From positions 1 through 60,262 of the forward strand of contig NZ_VTOY01000012.1 of the NCBI RefSeq assembly GCF_008271295.1: a DNA stretch of 60,262 bases. The letters are read 5' to 3'. The translations under genes were made by a program, and so were the position numbers. Of this stretch, positions 23,559 to 32,203 are shown piece after piece (positions within the stretch are counted from its first letter, which is position 1; each line of letters begins with the position of its first letter). Source of the stretch: Pseudoselenomonas ruminis. GTDB taxonomy: Bacteria > Bacillota > Negativicutes > Selenomonadales > Selenomonadaceae. The notes beneath the pieces are model-generated. The model saw nothing but the letters and a program-made list of their open reading frames with translations. It was not told the DNA's origin and searched no databases.

Positions 23559-25271
23559 TTACAGAACTTTTGCCAGATATGCTTTGATTTCGTCGCCATC
23601 TTCCATCTTCATGACGTCAGCCAGGATTTCCTTAGCCTTGATGGAGCTGATGTTGCGAATCTTCTCTTTGACGCGCGGGATGGACGGTGCACTCATGGAG
23701 AGCTCGCTGATGCCCATAGCCATCAGCAGAACTGCTGCATTCGGGTCGCTGGCCATCTCACCGCACATACCAGCCCAGATGCCGTTCTCACGAGCGCTCG
23801 TAATCGTGCGCTGGATGAGCTGGAGGACAGCCGGGTTGAAGTGGTTGTAGAGGTAAGAAATGCTTGCATTACCACGGTCGCAGGCGAGCGTGTACTGAAC
23901 GAGGTCGTTCGTACCAATGGAGAAGAAGTCAACGTACTTCGCGAGTACCGGCGTCATAACAGCAGCTGCCGGCGTCTCAACCATGATACCAACCTGAACA
24001 TCATCAGCGAAAGCCTTGCCCTCATGGGTAAGTTCAACTTTAGCCTCTTCGATGAGCTCTTTAACCTTCTTGAACTCAGCAACATTGATGACCATCGGAA
24101 CCATGATGCCAACTTTACCGAACTTACCAGCGCGCAGGATAGCCTTGAGCTGCGGCATGAAGAGGTCGCGGCGCTGCAGGCTGATGCGGACAGCACGGTA
24201 GCCGAGGAACGGGTTCTCCTCTGCCGGAATGTTGAGGTACGGCAGCGGTTTGTCACCACCGATATCCATCGTGCGGATAACGCAGAGGTTGCCGCCGCAT
24301 TTCTCGACAGCTTCCTTATAAGCCTTGAACTGGTCTTCCTCGTTCGGGATGTCCTGACGGCCCATGAATACGAACTCAGAACGGAACAGGCCAACGCCCT
24401 CAGCACCGTAGGTCAGCGCGTTGTCAACGTCCATGTGCGTACCAATGTTAGCCATGAGGTCAACTTTTACGCCATCAGTCGTAACCGCCGGCAGGTCTTT
24501 GAGCTGAGCATAGTGAGCAGCCATTTCCTGCTGCTTCTTGATTTTCTCATTGTACTCAGCCATCTCAGCTTCGCTCGGATTGATGACAATCTGGCCGACT
24601 TCGCCATCGATGACAACATGGTCGCCATCAGCAATCTTGTCGATGCGGTCCTCTTTGTTGAGGCCGACAATCGTCGGGATAGCGCGAGCCTTAGCAATGA
24701 TAACGGCATGAGCCGTCGTGCTGCCCGAGCCCAAGAGGACACCGGCAATCTTATCCGTCGGCATGCCAGCGATAACGGACGGCTCGATTTCACGGCCGCA
24801 GAGAATTACTTTCTCATCGCCGATTTCTGGCTCTTTAACGCCGAGGATGTATTTTGCTACGCGTTTACCAACGTCGCGAAGGTCAACAGCGCGAGCAGCA
24901 AAATACTCATCGTCCATAGCCTCGAACATCTGAGCCTGCTCCTCAGCAGCCTTGAGGACTGCATGTGGTGCACTCGGGTTCTCATCGAGTTTTTCCTCGA
25001 TTTTCTGCGCCATCATCGGGTCCTGAACCATCATGCGATGTGCTTCCATGATAGCAGCCTGCTCAACCATCTCCTGTTTCTGCAGACGCTCAATGCTCTC
25101 GCGCAGAACCTCAGCAACAGCCGTCAGGGCTGCCGTAGCTTTTTCCTGCTCCGTCTCTTTGCTCTCCGGCTGGTAGTTCACGAGATAACCGTCCAGATTC
25201 TGTCCAGCCAACATGATTTTACCAACTGCAATACCAGAAATTACGCCTTTACCGCGAATCGTCTCTGCCAT
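23559..25271 (-). CDS. ptsI: PTS Enzyme I (phosphoenolpyruvate-protein phosphotransferase)
   Basis: This 570-residue cytoplasmic enzyme takes phosphate from PEP and gives it to HPr. The active-site histidine is His188 in GSTTAHAVIIA. The PEP-binding barrel has GVGLFRSEFVFMGR, GGDKPLPYL, EENPFLGYRAVR, SIGTNDLVQYTLACDR and the catalytic cysteine in WAGMCGEMASDP. The usual GGRTSH around the histidine is GSTTAH here. ATG 25271 gives the expected MAETIRGKGVISGIAVG start and has GGGGGA upstream. It lies 170 nt after ptsH, with a terminator-like hairpin between them, so expression is probably lower than that of HPr. Confidence 0.95.
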   Translation of the reverse strand: MAETIRGKGVISGIAVGKIMLAGQNLDGYLVNYQPESKETEQEKATAALTAVAEVLRESIERLQKQEMVEQAAIMEAHRMMVQDPMMAQKIEEKLDENPSAPHAVLKAAEEQAQMFEAMDDEYFAARAVDLRDVGKRVAKYILGVKEPEIGDEKVILCGREIEPSVIAGMPTDKIAGVLLGSGSTTAHAVIIAKARAIPTIVGLNKEDRIDKIADGDHVVIDGEVGQIVINPSEAEMAEYNEKIKKQQEMAAHYAQLKDLPAVTTDGVKVDLMANIGTHMDVDNALTYGAEGVGLFRSEFVFMGRQDIPNEEDQFKAYKEAVEKCGGNLCVIRTMDIGGDKPLPYLNIPAEENPFLGYRAVRISLQRRDLFMPQLKAILRAGKFGKVGIMVPMVINVAEFKKVKELIEEAKVELTHEGKAFADDVQVGIMVETPAAAVMTPVLAKYVDFFSIGTNDLVQYTLACDRGNASISYLYNHFNPAVLQLIQRTITSARENGIWAGMCGEMASDPNAAVLLMAMGISELSMSAPSIPRVKEKIRNISSIKAKEILADVMKMEDGDEIKAYLAKVL

Positions 25272-25374
25272 TTTCTTTATTCCCCCTGAAAAAAAACTCT
25301 CTATCAATCAATGTGCCAGTGATAAATGAAAGCCTTTTCTTATACTATCGAAATATTACTAAAACTGCACGAAA

Positions 25375-25408
25375 AGCCTCCCCCCAGGAGTCCTCCCGGG
25401 AGAAGGCT
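25375..25408 (-). terminator. Hairpin between ptsH and ptsI (partial terminator)
   Basis: On the minus strand AGCCTTCTCCC pairs with GGGGGGAGGCT and is followed by TTTTC. It could reduce readthrough from ptsH to ptsI, giving an HPr excess as in other bacteria. Confidence 0.65.
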
Positions 25409-25441
25409 ATTCTATTGTGCAACATTGCTCAGCGCCGTGAA

Positions 25442-25708
25442 TTATTCCTCACCGAACTTGGAAGCAACGAGATCTTTCAGAGCCTTAACTGCCTCAGCCT
25501 CATCCGGACCATCAGCAACGATCGTCATCTCCGTGCCTTTGACAAGGCCCATGCTCATGATCATGAGGATGCTCTTAGCATCAACCGTCTTGCCTTTAGC
25601 CTGGATCTGAACTTTGGATTTGAATTTCGTAGCCGTCTGAACGAAAATGGATGCCGGACGAGCATGAATACCAGTTTTGTTCTCGATCGTGATAATTTCC
25701 TGAGTCAT
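25442..25708 (-). CDS. ptsH: HPr phosphocarrier protein
   Basis: This 88-residue protein has the catalytic His15 in TGIHARPAS and the regulatory Ser46 in AKSILMIMSMGL. Ser46 is the target of HPr kinase in Firmicutes, implying CcpA-type or transporter control in this organism as well. ATG 25708 has AGAGG upstream; the much longer open frame covers the leader and promoter region only. A sigma-54 promoter lies about 90 nt upstream, and the gene for an HPr-domain sigma-54 activator ends 293 nt upstream on the same strand. Confidence 0.96.
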   Translation of the reverse strand: MTQEIITIENKTGIHARPASIFVQTATKFKSKVQIQAKGKTVDAKSILMIMSMGLVKGTEMTIVADGPDEAEAVKALKDLVASKFGEE

Positions 25709-25798
25709 TATTATACCTCTCCCATCTAAAATGTAAAAAACTCTCTTTTTCCTGCCCCTGCAGGAGGTCAGCACGTTTTGACTAACTGCCATAATAAT

Positions 25799-25816
25799 AT
25801 GCAAGATGCGTGCCAA
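25799..25816 (-). promoter_or_regulatory. Sigma-54 (-24/-12) promoter of ptsH
   Basis: On the minus strand TTGGCACGCATCTTGCAT matches the sigma-54 consensus TGGCAC-N5-TTGCA, with GG (25814-25813) and GC (25802-25801) separated by exactly 10 nt. Predicted start is near 25789, giving an 80-nt leader. Confidence 0.88.
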
Positions 25817-25924
25817 CTTTTGCAGATTGGAAAAAATTTCTATATCTTTTCTCTGAATCCCCGTAAAATAAGGGTTCAGCAAAAGCCTAAAATTATATAT
25901 CCATTTTCTCAAATAAATGGCGTT

Positions 25925-25997
25925 AATTATTTTGGTAAAAAATACCAAAATAATTCAATATGTTGGTAAATTTTACTACTCGTCGGTAAAATTTACC
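25925..25997. promoter_or_regulatory. Three phased 13-bp dyads (upstream activator sites)
   Basis: GGTAAAAAATACC (25934-25946, inside a perfect 13-5-13 repeat 25925-25955), GGTAAATTTTACT (25965-25977) and GGTAAAATTTACC (25985-25997) share GGTA-N5-TACC (the middle one with a terminal C to T). Centres at 25940, 25971 and 25991 are 31 and 20 bp apart, about three and two helical turns, and 150-200 bp upstream of the sigma-54 start. This is the expected position for enhancer-binding-protein sites. Confidence 0.8.
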
Positions 25998-26001
25998 AGC
26001 T

Positions 26002-27684
26002 CTATTCCACCAAACCGTATTTTCGTGCTTTTGCCGCCACGGTCTTGTGGGTAATCTTTAGCATCTTGGCCGCCGCATTGAAACTACCACACTGTTTCAA
26101 GGCATTGGCGATAATCTGCTTTTCATACTCCTCCCAAGGCAGTACGGCGGTATCCGCAGCAAAATGCTGTACTTCCCGCACGGCCATCTCACCTTTTATA
26201 TAGGAAGGAAGCGAAGCGATAATGATCCGGTCGCTGTCCATCAGCGTTATCACGCGCTCGATGACGTTTTCGAGCTCCCGGACATTTCCCGGCCATTTGT
26301 AGGCCATCAGGACCTCCATCGCTTCCGGCGAAATCCCACGGACATTCTTGCCGCTCTCCGCACTAACCTTTTCAATGAAATGCTCCACCAAAAGCGGGAT
26401 ATCATCGACGCGGTCGCGAAGCGGCGGCAGGCTGATAGGAATGACATTGAGACGATAGTATAGGTCATCGCGAAACGTGCCGTCTTTTACCATCTGTTCC
26501 AAATTGCGGTTGGTGGCCGCAATAATGCGCACATCAACATGTACGGTCTCTTCGCCGCCAATGCGGTCAAATTCTTTCTGCTGCAGCACGCGCAGCAGTT
26601 TTACCTGCATGTTTTTGTCCATTTCGCCGATTTCATCGAGGAAAATCGTACCCTTATCCGCCAGCTCGAACTTGCCGAGTTTGCGGCGGACCGCCCCGGT
26701 AAAAGCGCCCTTTTCATGGCCAAAGAGCTCTGACTCCAAAAGCGTTCCCGGAATCGCCCCGCAGTTCACGCGGATAAACGGCCCGCGGCGGCGTTCACTG
26801 GCATAGTGAATGCCTTCGGCAATTACTTCTTTACCCGTACCGCTCTCACCGCGGATCAGTACCGTAGCCGATGACCCCGCGGCCTTGGAAGCCAGTGCCA
26901 GTACGTCGACAACCTTGCCGCTTTTGCCGATATAATTCTTGAATGCCTGCGCCGTCTTCTTGGTACGCAGGAGTTCCTGCTCGAGATACTCAGCCCGAGC
27001 CGAAACCTGGGAAAGACGGGCCATGAGGTTCTGCAGCTCCGTGATATCCTTGATGACTGAGACGACACCGGCAATCTCGCCATCGACAAAAATCGGATTG
27101 ACATTCGCCACGACAGTCGTGCCATCTTTCTTATGGCTGATGCTGCCGATGCGGGCTACCCCCGAGCGCAAGACGCCGCAGCGGTTGCCATCGGGTGCTG
27201 TCTTAAAGACATTCTGCCCGACTACCATCTCTGGTGTTTTGTGCACGATGCGCAGGTACGATGGATTTACATAGGTGATTTCGCCCGTGCGGTCGACGAC
27301 GCAGATACCATCCTGTACCGCCTCGAGAATCATCTGCAAGCGTTCCTGCATCAGCGCATTCTCGTGGAGCAGCAAGTCCATCTCATGAATCTCCCCGGGA
27401 GAATTCATTTCGAAGTCGCCTTCCAGGAAGCGGACCATCTCGTAAACAGCCTGCCGCCCTTCATCGCCTTCGGCTGCCACAAAAAGCGAATCACCACAAC
27501 TGATTTTGAGCGCGACCAATTTCATCAGGCTGTGCATCTCAAACCGCTCACTGCGCTCACTGCGAAGATAAAGCGGCGTACCGTATTTCTTTCCGAGTTC
27601 CTTTGCCCGTTGGACAATCATCGCCGCAATTCGGGCATGGATGCCGCTGTCGTGATGAATCACAGCTTCTTGCTCAAACATCAT
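26002..27684 (-). CDS. Sigma-54-dependent activator with N-terminal HPr-like domain (HPr-PAS-AAA+-Fis)
   Basis: This is a 560-residue enhancer-binding protein. Residues 1-88 look like HPr: HDSGIHARIAAMIVQRA carries a His15 equivalent (His16), and HSLMKLVALKISCGDSLFV a Ser46 equivalent (Ser52). A PAS domain spans about 110-225 (GICVVDRTGEITYVNPSYL). The AAA+ core has Walker A GESGTGKE (279-286), the sigma-54 contact loop GAFTGA (326-331), Walker B GTIFLDE (345-351) and WPGNVREL (464-471). A Fis-type HTH is at 533-557. It lies immediately upstream of the ptsH sigma-54 promoter and its three dyads. Phosphorylation of His16 by Enzyme I, or Ser52 by HPr kinase, could gate activation; this is inference. 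Confidence 0.9.
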   Translation of the reverse strand: MMFEQEAVIHHDSGIHARIAAMIVQRAKELGKKYGTPLYLRSERSERFEMHSLMKLVALKISCGDSLFVAAEGDEGRQAVYEMVRFLEGDFEMNSPGEIHEMDLLLHENALMQERLQMILEAVQDGICVVDRTGEITYVNPSYLRIVHKTPEMVVGQNVFKTAPDGNRCGVLRSGVARIGSISHKKDGTTVVANVNPIFVDGEIAGVVSVIKDITELQNLMARLSQVSARAEYLEQELLRTKKTAQAFKNYIGKSGKVVDVLALASKAAGSSATVLIRGESGTGKEVIAEGIHYASERRRGPFIRVNCGAIPGTLLESELFGHEKGAFTGAVRRKLGKFELADKGTIFLDEIGEMDKNMQVKLLRVLQQKEFDRIGGEETVHVDVRIIAATNRNLEQMVKDGTFRDDLYYRLNVIPISLPPLRDRVDDIPLLVEHFIEKVSAESGKNVRGISPEAMEVLMAYKWPGNVRELENVIERVITLMDSDRIIIASLPSYIKGEMAVREVQHFAADTAVLPWEEYEKQIIANALKQCGSFNAAAKMLKITHKTVAAKARKYGLVE

Positions 27685-27808
27685 AGTGAATCGTTCCTTT
27701 CTGTTCTTTCTATTATACTATAAAACTTCGTCAAAATCTGCCACAAACGCGAAAAAATACTCTTTTCCCGTCAGCTTTTTCCTTCGTTTTGCCAGCGGCA
27801 ATTTGCTA

Positions 27809-27838
27809 TTGTTTCCACGCACCTCAACATGGTATAAT
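27809..27838 (+). promoter_or_regulatory. Probable promoter of the TPR/PRC-barrel gene pair
   Basis: TTGTTT (27809-27814), an 18-nt spacer and TATAAT (27833-27838) lie about 100 nt before the coding start. Confidence 0.5.
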
Positions 27839-27937
27839 AGTAGGGAAAATCTGCAAACGGCAGCAGGATTTTTCTCCACTATGTCGAATCTAGAAACTTA
27901 GTGGCATTATGCCCAAGCACAGGAAGAGGTGAGTAAC

Positions 27938-28984
27938 ATGACATTTATCCTGGTAACGGGCTCCATTATGGCCGTCAGCATTTTCCTAATCTATCATCTG
28001 TGCCGTTTCATCGGCATCGAGATGAAATGGATTTCGTTAGTGCTTTGTGCCATCATGGCCTTCCTGGTAAATGCCGTGGCCATCTCCATGAGTCCCTTCC
28101 TTGACCCATCCCATTATATGCGGTTGGGAATACTCGTAATCGTTGCAGCCGCCAGTGTCACTTTTGTCAACGAGCAGCTGCTTCGCCGTGGAGCAAAAGG
28201 AACCGACGCCACCGTCGAGTGTCCGAACGCCATCCCAGAGCCCATCAAGGAAGAACCCGTACCGGTTGCTGAGGTTCTCAGTACCGAGACAATTGCCGAA
28301 GCCGAAGAAAAGGCCGAAGCAGCAGTATCTGCCGTAATTGCCACTGAAGCAGCTCCCGCAGGCGAAACTTCTGAACCTGCCAAAGAGGAGCCGGCACCGG
28401 AGCCAGAAGGAACAGCATCAGCCGAGGAAGACGCTGCTGTCCAGGCGGCCAAAGCCCGAGCCGAAGCAAAAGAAAAAGCCCTGGCTCACGCCAAGGCCCT
28501 TCAAGCCGAAAAGGACGAGGCCCGCAAAAAAGCTGCTGCCGAGCTCAAAGCCAAACAGCAAGCCGAAGCAAAACGAAAGGTATACGAACAGGAAATCGCT
28601 GCACTGGGTACCCTGGACAGCATTCTCGACTATGCCTACGACAAAGCAAAAGACCTGCCGGATGCTGCCATCTGCGCCTACCAGCAGGCAATCAAGAGCT
28701 ACCCCGAGGACAGTTACATGCCGTTCCTCATCATCGAGCTCGTCAATCTTTACAAGGAACAGGCAAACTACACCGAGGCCATCAAAGCCTATAAAAAAGC
28801 CCTGTCCCTTCCCATCATTGCATCGAACGATGACATGAAGCAGGAATTCATCAAGAACACCCGCTATCTGACCATCGTCCAGGATATATTATCCAAACAT
28901 CACGCGCTCTCAACTCCGTTCCCGGATATCCCGGCGAACATCCTGCAGGAAATCGAAGCTGAATTCCAGCAGCCAACAGAATAG
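27938..28984 (+). CDS. Membrane protein with Ala/Glu-rich coiled coil and TPR-like C-terminus
   Basis: This 348-residue protein is not recognised as a named family. It has two or three N-terminal transmembrane helices (residues 5-80) and a long low-complexity stretch rich in Ala, Glu and Pro (about 95-160). A charged coiled coil follows (160-220; AKARAEAKEKALAHAKALQA), then a TPR-like helical region (about 230-300; AICAYQQAIKSYPEDSYMPF, TEAIKAYKKAL). ATG 27938 has GAGGTG six bases upstream. A PRC-barrel gene follows after 27 nt, so the two probably work together, perhaps as an envelope-bound scaffold. Confidence 0.72.
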   Translation: MTFILVTGSIMAVSIFLIYHLCRFIGIEMKWISLVLCAIMAFLVNAVAISMSPFLDPSHYMRLGILVIVAAASVTFVNEQLLRRGAKGTDATVECPNAIPEPIKEEPVPVAEVLSTETIAEAEEKAEAAVSAVIATEAAPAGETSEPAKEEPAPEPEGTASAEEDAAVQAAKARAEAKEKALAHAKALQAEKDEARKKAAAELKAKQQAEAKRKVYEQEIAALGTLDSILDYAYDKAKDLPDAAICAYQQAIKSYPEDSYMPFLIIELVNLYKEQANYTEAIKAYKKALSLPIIASNDDMKQEFIKNTRYLTIVQDILSKHHALSTPFPDIPANILQEIEAEFQQPTE

Positions 28985-29011
28985 AGCAGCTAATACAATG
29001 GAGGAATATTC

Positions 29012-29968
29012 ATGAAGAAAAGCGTAGAAATCCTTGGCCTTCCCGTTATCAGCATCACCGAAGGCCGTGAGCTGGGAATGAGCAAAACCCTGCTCATCGA
29101 TGCCAAAAATGGTACTGTCGCAGCTGTTACCATCGAAGATGACGATTGGTACCGCGGTGTTAAACTGATTCCGTATGAATCCGTTATCGCCATCGGTGAT
29201 GATGCCGTAACCGTTACCAACAGCGAGAACATCCTCAGCCTCGCCGATGCTGGCGACTTCGAAGCACTGCTCGATGAAAACATTCGTGTCATCGGCACCA
29301 AAGCCATCACGAAATCCGGTACCATTCAGGGCAACATTTCCGAGCTTTTCATCGGGGACGACGGCAAAATCGAAAAATGCGAAATCACTGCACCGGACGG
29401 AACGACTACGGAAGTTACCAGTGACCAGATTTCTATCTTTGGTAAACAGGTAACCGTCATCGATCCGAACGGTGAAAAAAAAAATAAGCCAGTAACTCCG
29501 GCAGCAGCTCCAGCTCCAAAAGCCGAAGCACCGAAGGCTCCAGAAGCTCCAAAAGCTGAGGCTCCAGCAGAAAAAGCTGCTCCGGCCAAAGCACCGGAAG
29601 CTGAAGCTCCGAAGGCCGCTCCAGCAGCCAAAGCCGAGCCAAAGAAAGAGGCTCCGAAAGCTGCTCCGGCACCGGCTGCAAAAGCTGAACCGAAAAAAGA
29701 GGCTCCAAAAGCCGCTCCGGCACCGGCCCCAGCTCCGACTCCGGCAGCACCTGCTGCTCCGGCTGCTGATGCTGCCAAACAGGCCGCTGCTGACAAAGCA
29801 ACGGAAGAGCGTCATCGCCGCTTCCTGCTCGGCAAAAAAGCTACGCGCGACATCAAAATGGACAACGGCATTGTAATCGTACAGGCTGGCCAGGACATCA
29901 CCGAAGAAGTCCTCCAGAAAGCCAAGCTCGCCAACAAATTCATTGAGCTCTCCATGAACGTCCGCTAA
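29012..29968 (+). CDS. PRC-barrel domain protein with Ala/Pro/Lys-rich linker
   Basis: This is a 318-residue protein. Residues 1-155 form two PRC-barrel-like halves (VEILGLPVISITEGRELG; NIRVIGTKAITKSGTIQGNI). Residues 160-255 are a repetitive Ala-Pro-Lys-Glu linker built on KAEAPKA and KKEAPKAAPA units. A short C-terminal domain (265-318; RFLLGKKATRDIKMDNGIVI) follows. No signal peptide or membrane helix is seen, so it is probably cytoplasmic, perhaps recruited by the upstream membrane protein. A strong terminator closes the pair. The linker repeats make the DNA locally repetitive. Confidence 0.75.
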   Translation: MKKSVEILGLPVISITEGRELGMSKTLLIDAKNGTVAAVTIEDDDWYRGVKLIPYESVIAIGDDAVTVTNSENILSLADAGDFEALLDENIRVIGTKAITKSGTIQGNISELFIGDDGKIEKCEITAPDGTTTEVTSDQISIFGKQVTVIDPNGEKKNKPVTPAAAPAPKAEAPKAPEAPKAEAPAEKAAPAKAPEAEAPKAAPAAKAEPKKEAPKAAPAPAAKAEPKKEAPKAAPAPAPAPTPAAPAAPAADAAKQAAADKATEERHRRFLLGKKATRDIKMDNGIVIVQAGQDITEEVLQKAKLANKFIELSMNVR

Positions 29969-29980
29969 ACAACAAAAACC

Positions 29981-30017
29981 AAAGGCCGCTGACTCAACCG
30001 AGTCAGCGGCCTTTTTG
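29981..30017 (+). terminator. Terminator after the PRC-barrel gene
   Basis: The 15-bp perfect stem AAAGGCCGCTGACTC / GAGTCAGCGGCCTTT has loop AACC and a T-tract. Confidence 0.92.
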
Positions 30018-30043
30018 CATCACCAAAGTGTCATTTATAAGGT

Positions 30044-32068
30044 TTAATTATTCTTGTTGCCGAGAACTACCTTGCCAAAGATTCCCAGCGTGATCAGGAA
30101 TACCAACAAGCCCAGCCATTCAGCTGTATCGGCAAAATCCTTGCCGACGAGGGCCAGCGGGCTGTCGCTGCCGCCGCTCGATACCGATACGACGATAATG
30201 CCGGCGAGAAGCACACCGATGATGGATTCACCGACAATCAAGCCAGAGGCAAAAAGCGTGCCACGGCGCATGCCATTCTTGCGGCCTTCTTCGCCTTTTT
30301 CCTTCCGGAGCTTTTCATTGAGGAAATAGCCCATAACCGCACCGATAACCAGCGGCGTCTGAACCGAAGGCGGCAGATAGATGCCCATGCCAACGGCGAG
30401 CGGCGGCAGGCACAAATGTCTCGTGCGGCGTTTAAGTACCAGGTCGATAATTACGAGAACGACGCCAAGGCCCATGCCAAGATAGATGTATTCCCATGCC
30501 AGCTGGCTGGAGAAAATGCCCTGCGCAATCGTCGTCATCAGGGCAGCCTGCGGAGCGGCCAACGCCTGGCCTGGGTCCATATCCGGACGCGGCAGTGCAC
30601 CTGGGAAGCCATAAGCCTCATAGAGAAGGTTCAGGACTGGCGCGATAACGAGTGCACCGACAACACAGCCCAGCAGCAGGGCAACCTGCTGACGCCACGG
30701 CGTAGCTCCGACGAGATAGCCCGTCTTGAGGTCCTGCATGTTATCATTGGAAATGCAGGCAATCGCCATAATAATCGACGTCGTGAAAATAGCTGTTGCC
30801 GTAGCAAATTTCTCACCGCCCGGCAGGCTGAAAATACCAAAGCTCGAGCAAAGGGCATACATGACAAGCGATGCCACGATAATACCCAGAATACCGATAC
30901 CCGAAATCGGGCTGGAGGACGTACCGACAAGACCTGCCATATAAGCGCAGGCGGCCGCTACAAAGAATCCCATGAGCACCGCGACACCGACGCCGACAAC
31001 GACGAACGTGAGGTTCTGTGCCAGCGTCAAGCCCTCGGGGATGACAAAAGCATAGAAGATACCGAGCAGACCAATAACCGTCACTGCAAAGACCATGCCG
31101 ATGCTCTTAATCGACATATCGATATCCATGCGGTGCTTGCCCTGTTCATCAGCCGGCATATTGAGGGCCGCAATCGACTCTTTCACGCCGTCGATAACTG
31201 GTTTTGCCAGCGTCAGCAGCGTCCAGACGGCAGCCACGCCCATGGCACCAGCACCAATCAGACGAACGCGCTCCTGATAGACTGCACCGGCGAATTTCTG
31301 CAGCGTCATGCCATCCGGCACCGCGCCCGTAATCGTGTAGAACGGCACAAAACCAGCCCAGGCAATCAGAATGCCGACGAGCATAGCCAGGCCAGAGGCA
31401 ATACCGATAAGGTAACCGGCACCAACGAGAGCCGTCGAGTAACCAATGGGGAACTGGGTCATACCTCTACCGACATGGAACCAGAGGGAAAGACCTCCCG
31501 AAAGGACCTGGAAACCATTCGAAAGGAGAGCCACAATACCAGCGACAACACCGCCGGACATGATTTCTTTCAGGCCATTGCCCTGCTTGGAATCCTTGGC
31601 CGAATTGCTGCCGATCTTCAAAATCTCCGCAGCTGCCACGCCCTCCGGATAGGCCAAATCACTATGCACTACCATCGCACGGCGAAGCGGAATCGTGAAC
31701 AGTACCCCCAGGCAGCCGCCGCAGGCCGATACCAATAAGGTCTGCCAGAACTGGAAGCCCTGCCAATAGCCAATCATCAGCATGCCTGGAATGATAAAGA
31801 TGATAGCCGAAAGCGTACCAGCCGCCGAAGCCTGCGTCTGTACCATATTATTTTCCAGGATATTCGAATCCTTTGCCATCTTGAGGACCGCCATCGAAAT
31901 GACTGCCGCCGGGATAGCTGACGAAAACGTCAAACCGACCTTCAAGCCGAGATACACATTTGATGCCGTGAAAATAACTGTCAAAACAGCACCAAGCAGC
32001 ATACCACGGACCGTAAGCTCAGGCAGACGCAACTCATGCTGCATAAACTCATTGTCTTCTTGTTTCAT
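30044..32068 (-). CDS. OPT-family oligopeptide transporter
   Basis: This 674-residue inner-membrane protein has about 14-16 hydrophobic segments. The N-terminal phrase LPELTVRGMLLGAVLTVIFTASNVYLGLKVGLTFSSAIPAA is typical of prokaryotic OPT members (only its first part, LPELTVRGMLLGAVLTVIF, is needed for recognition). AYPEGVAAAEIL and the loop GATPWRQQ follow. Family members import oligopeptides or metal-chelate compounds with protons. It stands alone; AAGGAG precedes the ATG, and ATGTAC-n9-GTACAT (32104-32124) lies in the upstream gap. Confidence 0.9.
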   Translation of the reverse strand: MKQEDNEFMQHELRLPELTVRGMLLGAVLTVIFTASNVYLGLKVGLTFSSAIPAAVISMAVLKMAKDSNILENNMVQTQASAAGTLSAIIFIIPGMLMIGYWQGFQFWQTLLVSACGGCLGVLFTIPLRRAMVVHSDLAYPEGVAAAEILKIGSNSAKDSKQGNGLKEIMSGGVVAGIVALLSNGFQVLSGGLSLWFHVGRGMTQFPIGYSTALVGAGYLIGIASGLAMLVGILIAWAGFVPFYTITGAVPDGMTLQKFAGAVYQERVRLIGAGAMGVAAVWTLLTLAKPVIDGVKESIAALNMPADEQGKHRMDIDMSIKSIGMVFAVTVIGLLGIFYAFVIPEGLTLAQNLTFVVVGVGVAVLMGFFVAAACAYMAGLVGTSSSPISGIGILGIIVASLVMYALCSSFGIFSLPGGEKFATATAIFTTSIIMAIACISNDNMQDLKTGYLVGATPWRQQVALLLGCVVGALVIAPVLNLLYEAYGFPGALPRPDMDPGQALAAPQAALMTTIAQGIFSSQLAWEYIYLGMGLGVVLVIIDLVLKRRTRHLCLPPLAVGMGIYLPPSVQTPLVIGAVMGYFLNEKLRKEKGEEGRKNGMRRGTLFASGLIVGESIIGVLLAGIIVVSVSSGGSDSPLALVGKDFADTAEWLGLLVFLITLGIFGKVVLGNKNN

Positions 32069-32203
32069 ATAGAATGCTCCTTCTACAACGTATAGTTACT
32101 ACTGCATGTACACCTGTAAAGTACATCAGTAATGAACATTATAGCACATTATTGCTCATTATTAAAGAATGTTTATATGTATACATGTAACAATATTCAA
32201 CAT

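Noticed and set aside
23553-25289. 578-codon open frame antisense to ptsI
   Set aside because: It spans almost exactly the ptsI gene, with no ribosome site, and translates to an Asn/Leu/Arg-rich product unlike any family.
29490-29790. Short tandem repeats considered as a CRISPR-like array
   Set aside because: They encode the Ala/Pro/Lys linker in frame, have no spacers and vary in unit length. They are coding repeats.
32104-32124. ATGTAC-n9-GTACAT inverted repeat before the OPT gene
   Set aside because: Arms of six bases in AT-rich DNA are weak evidence on their own. It is mentioned only in the gene entry.
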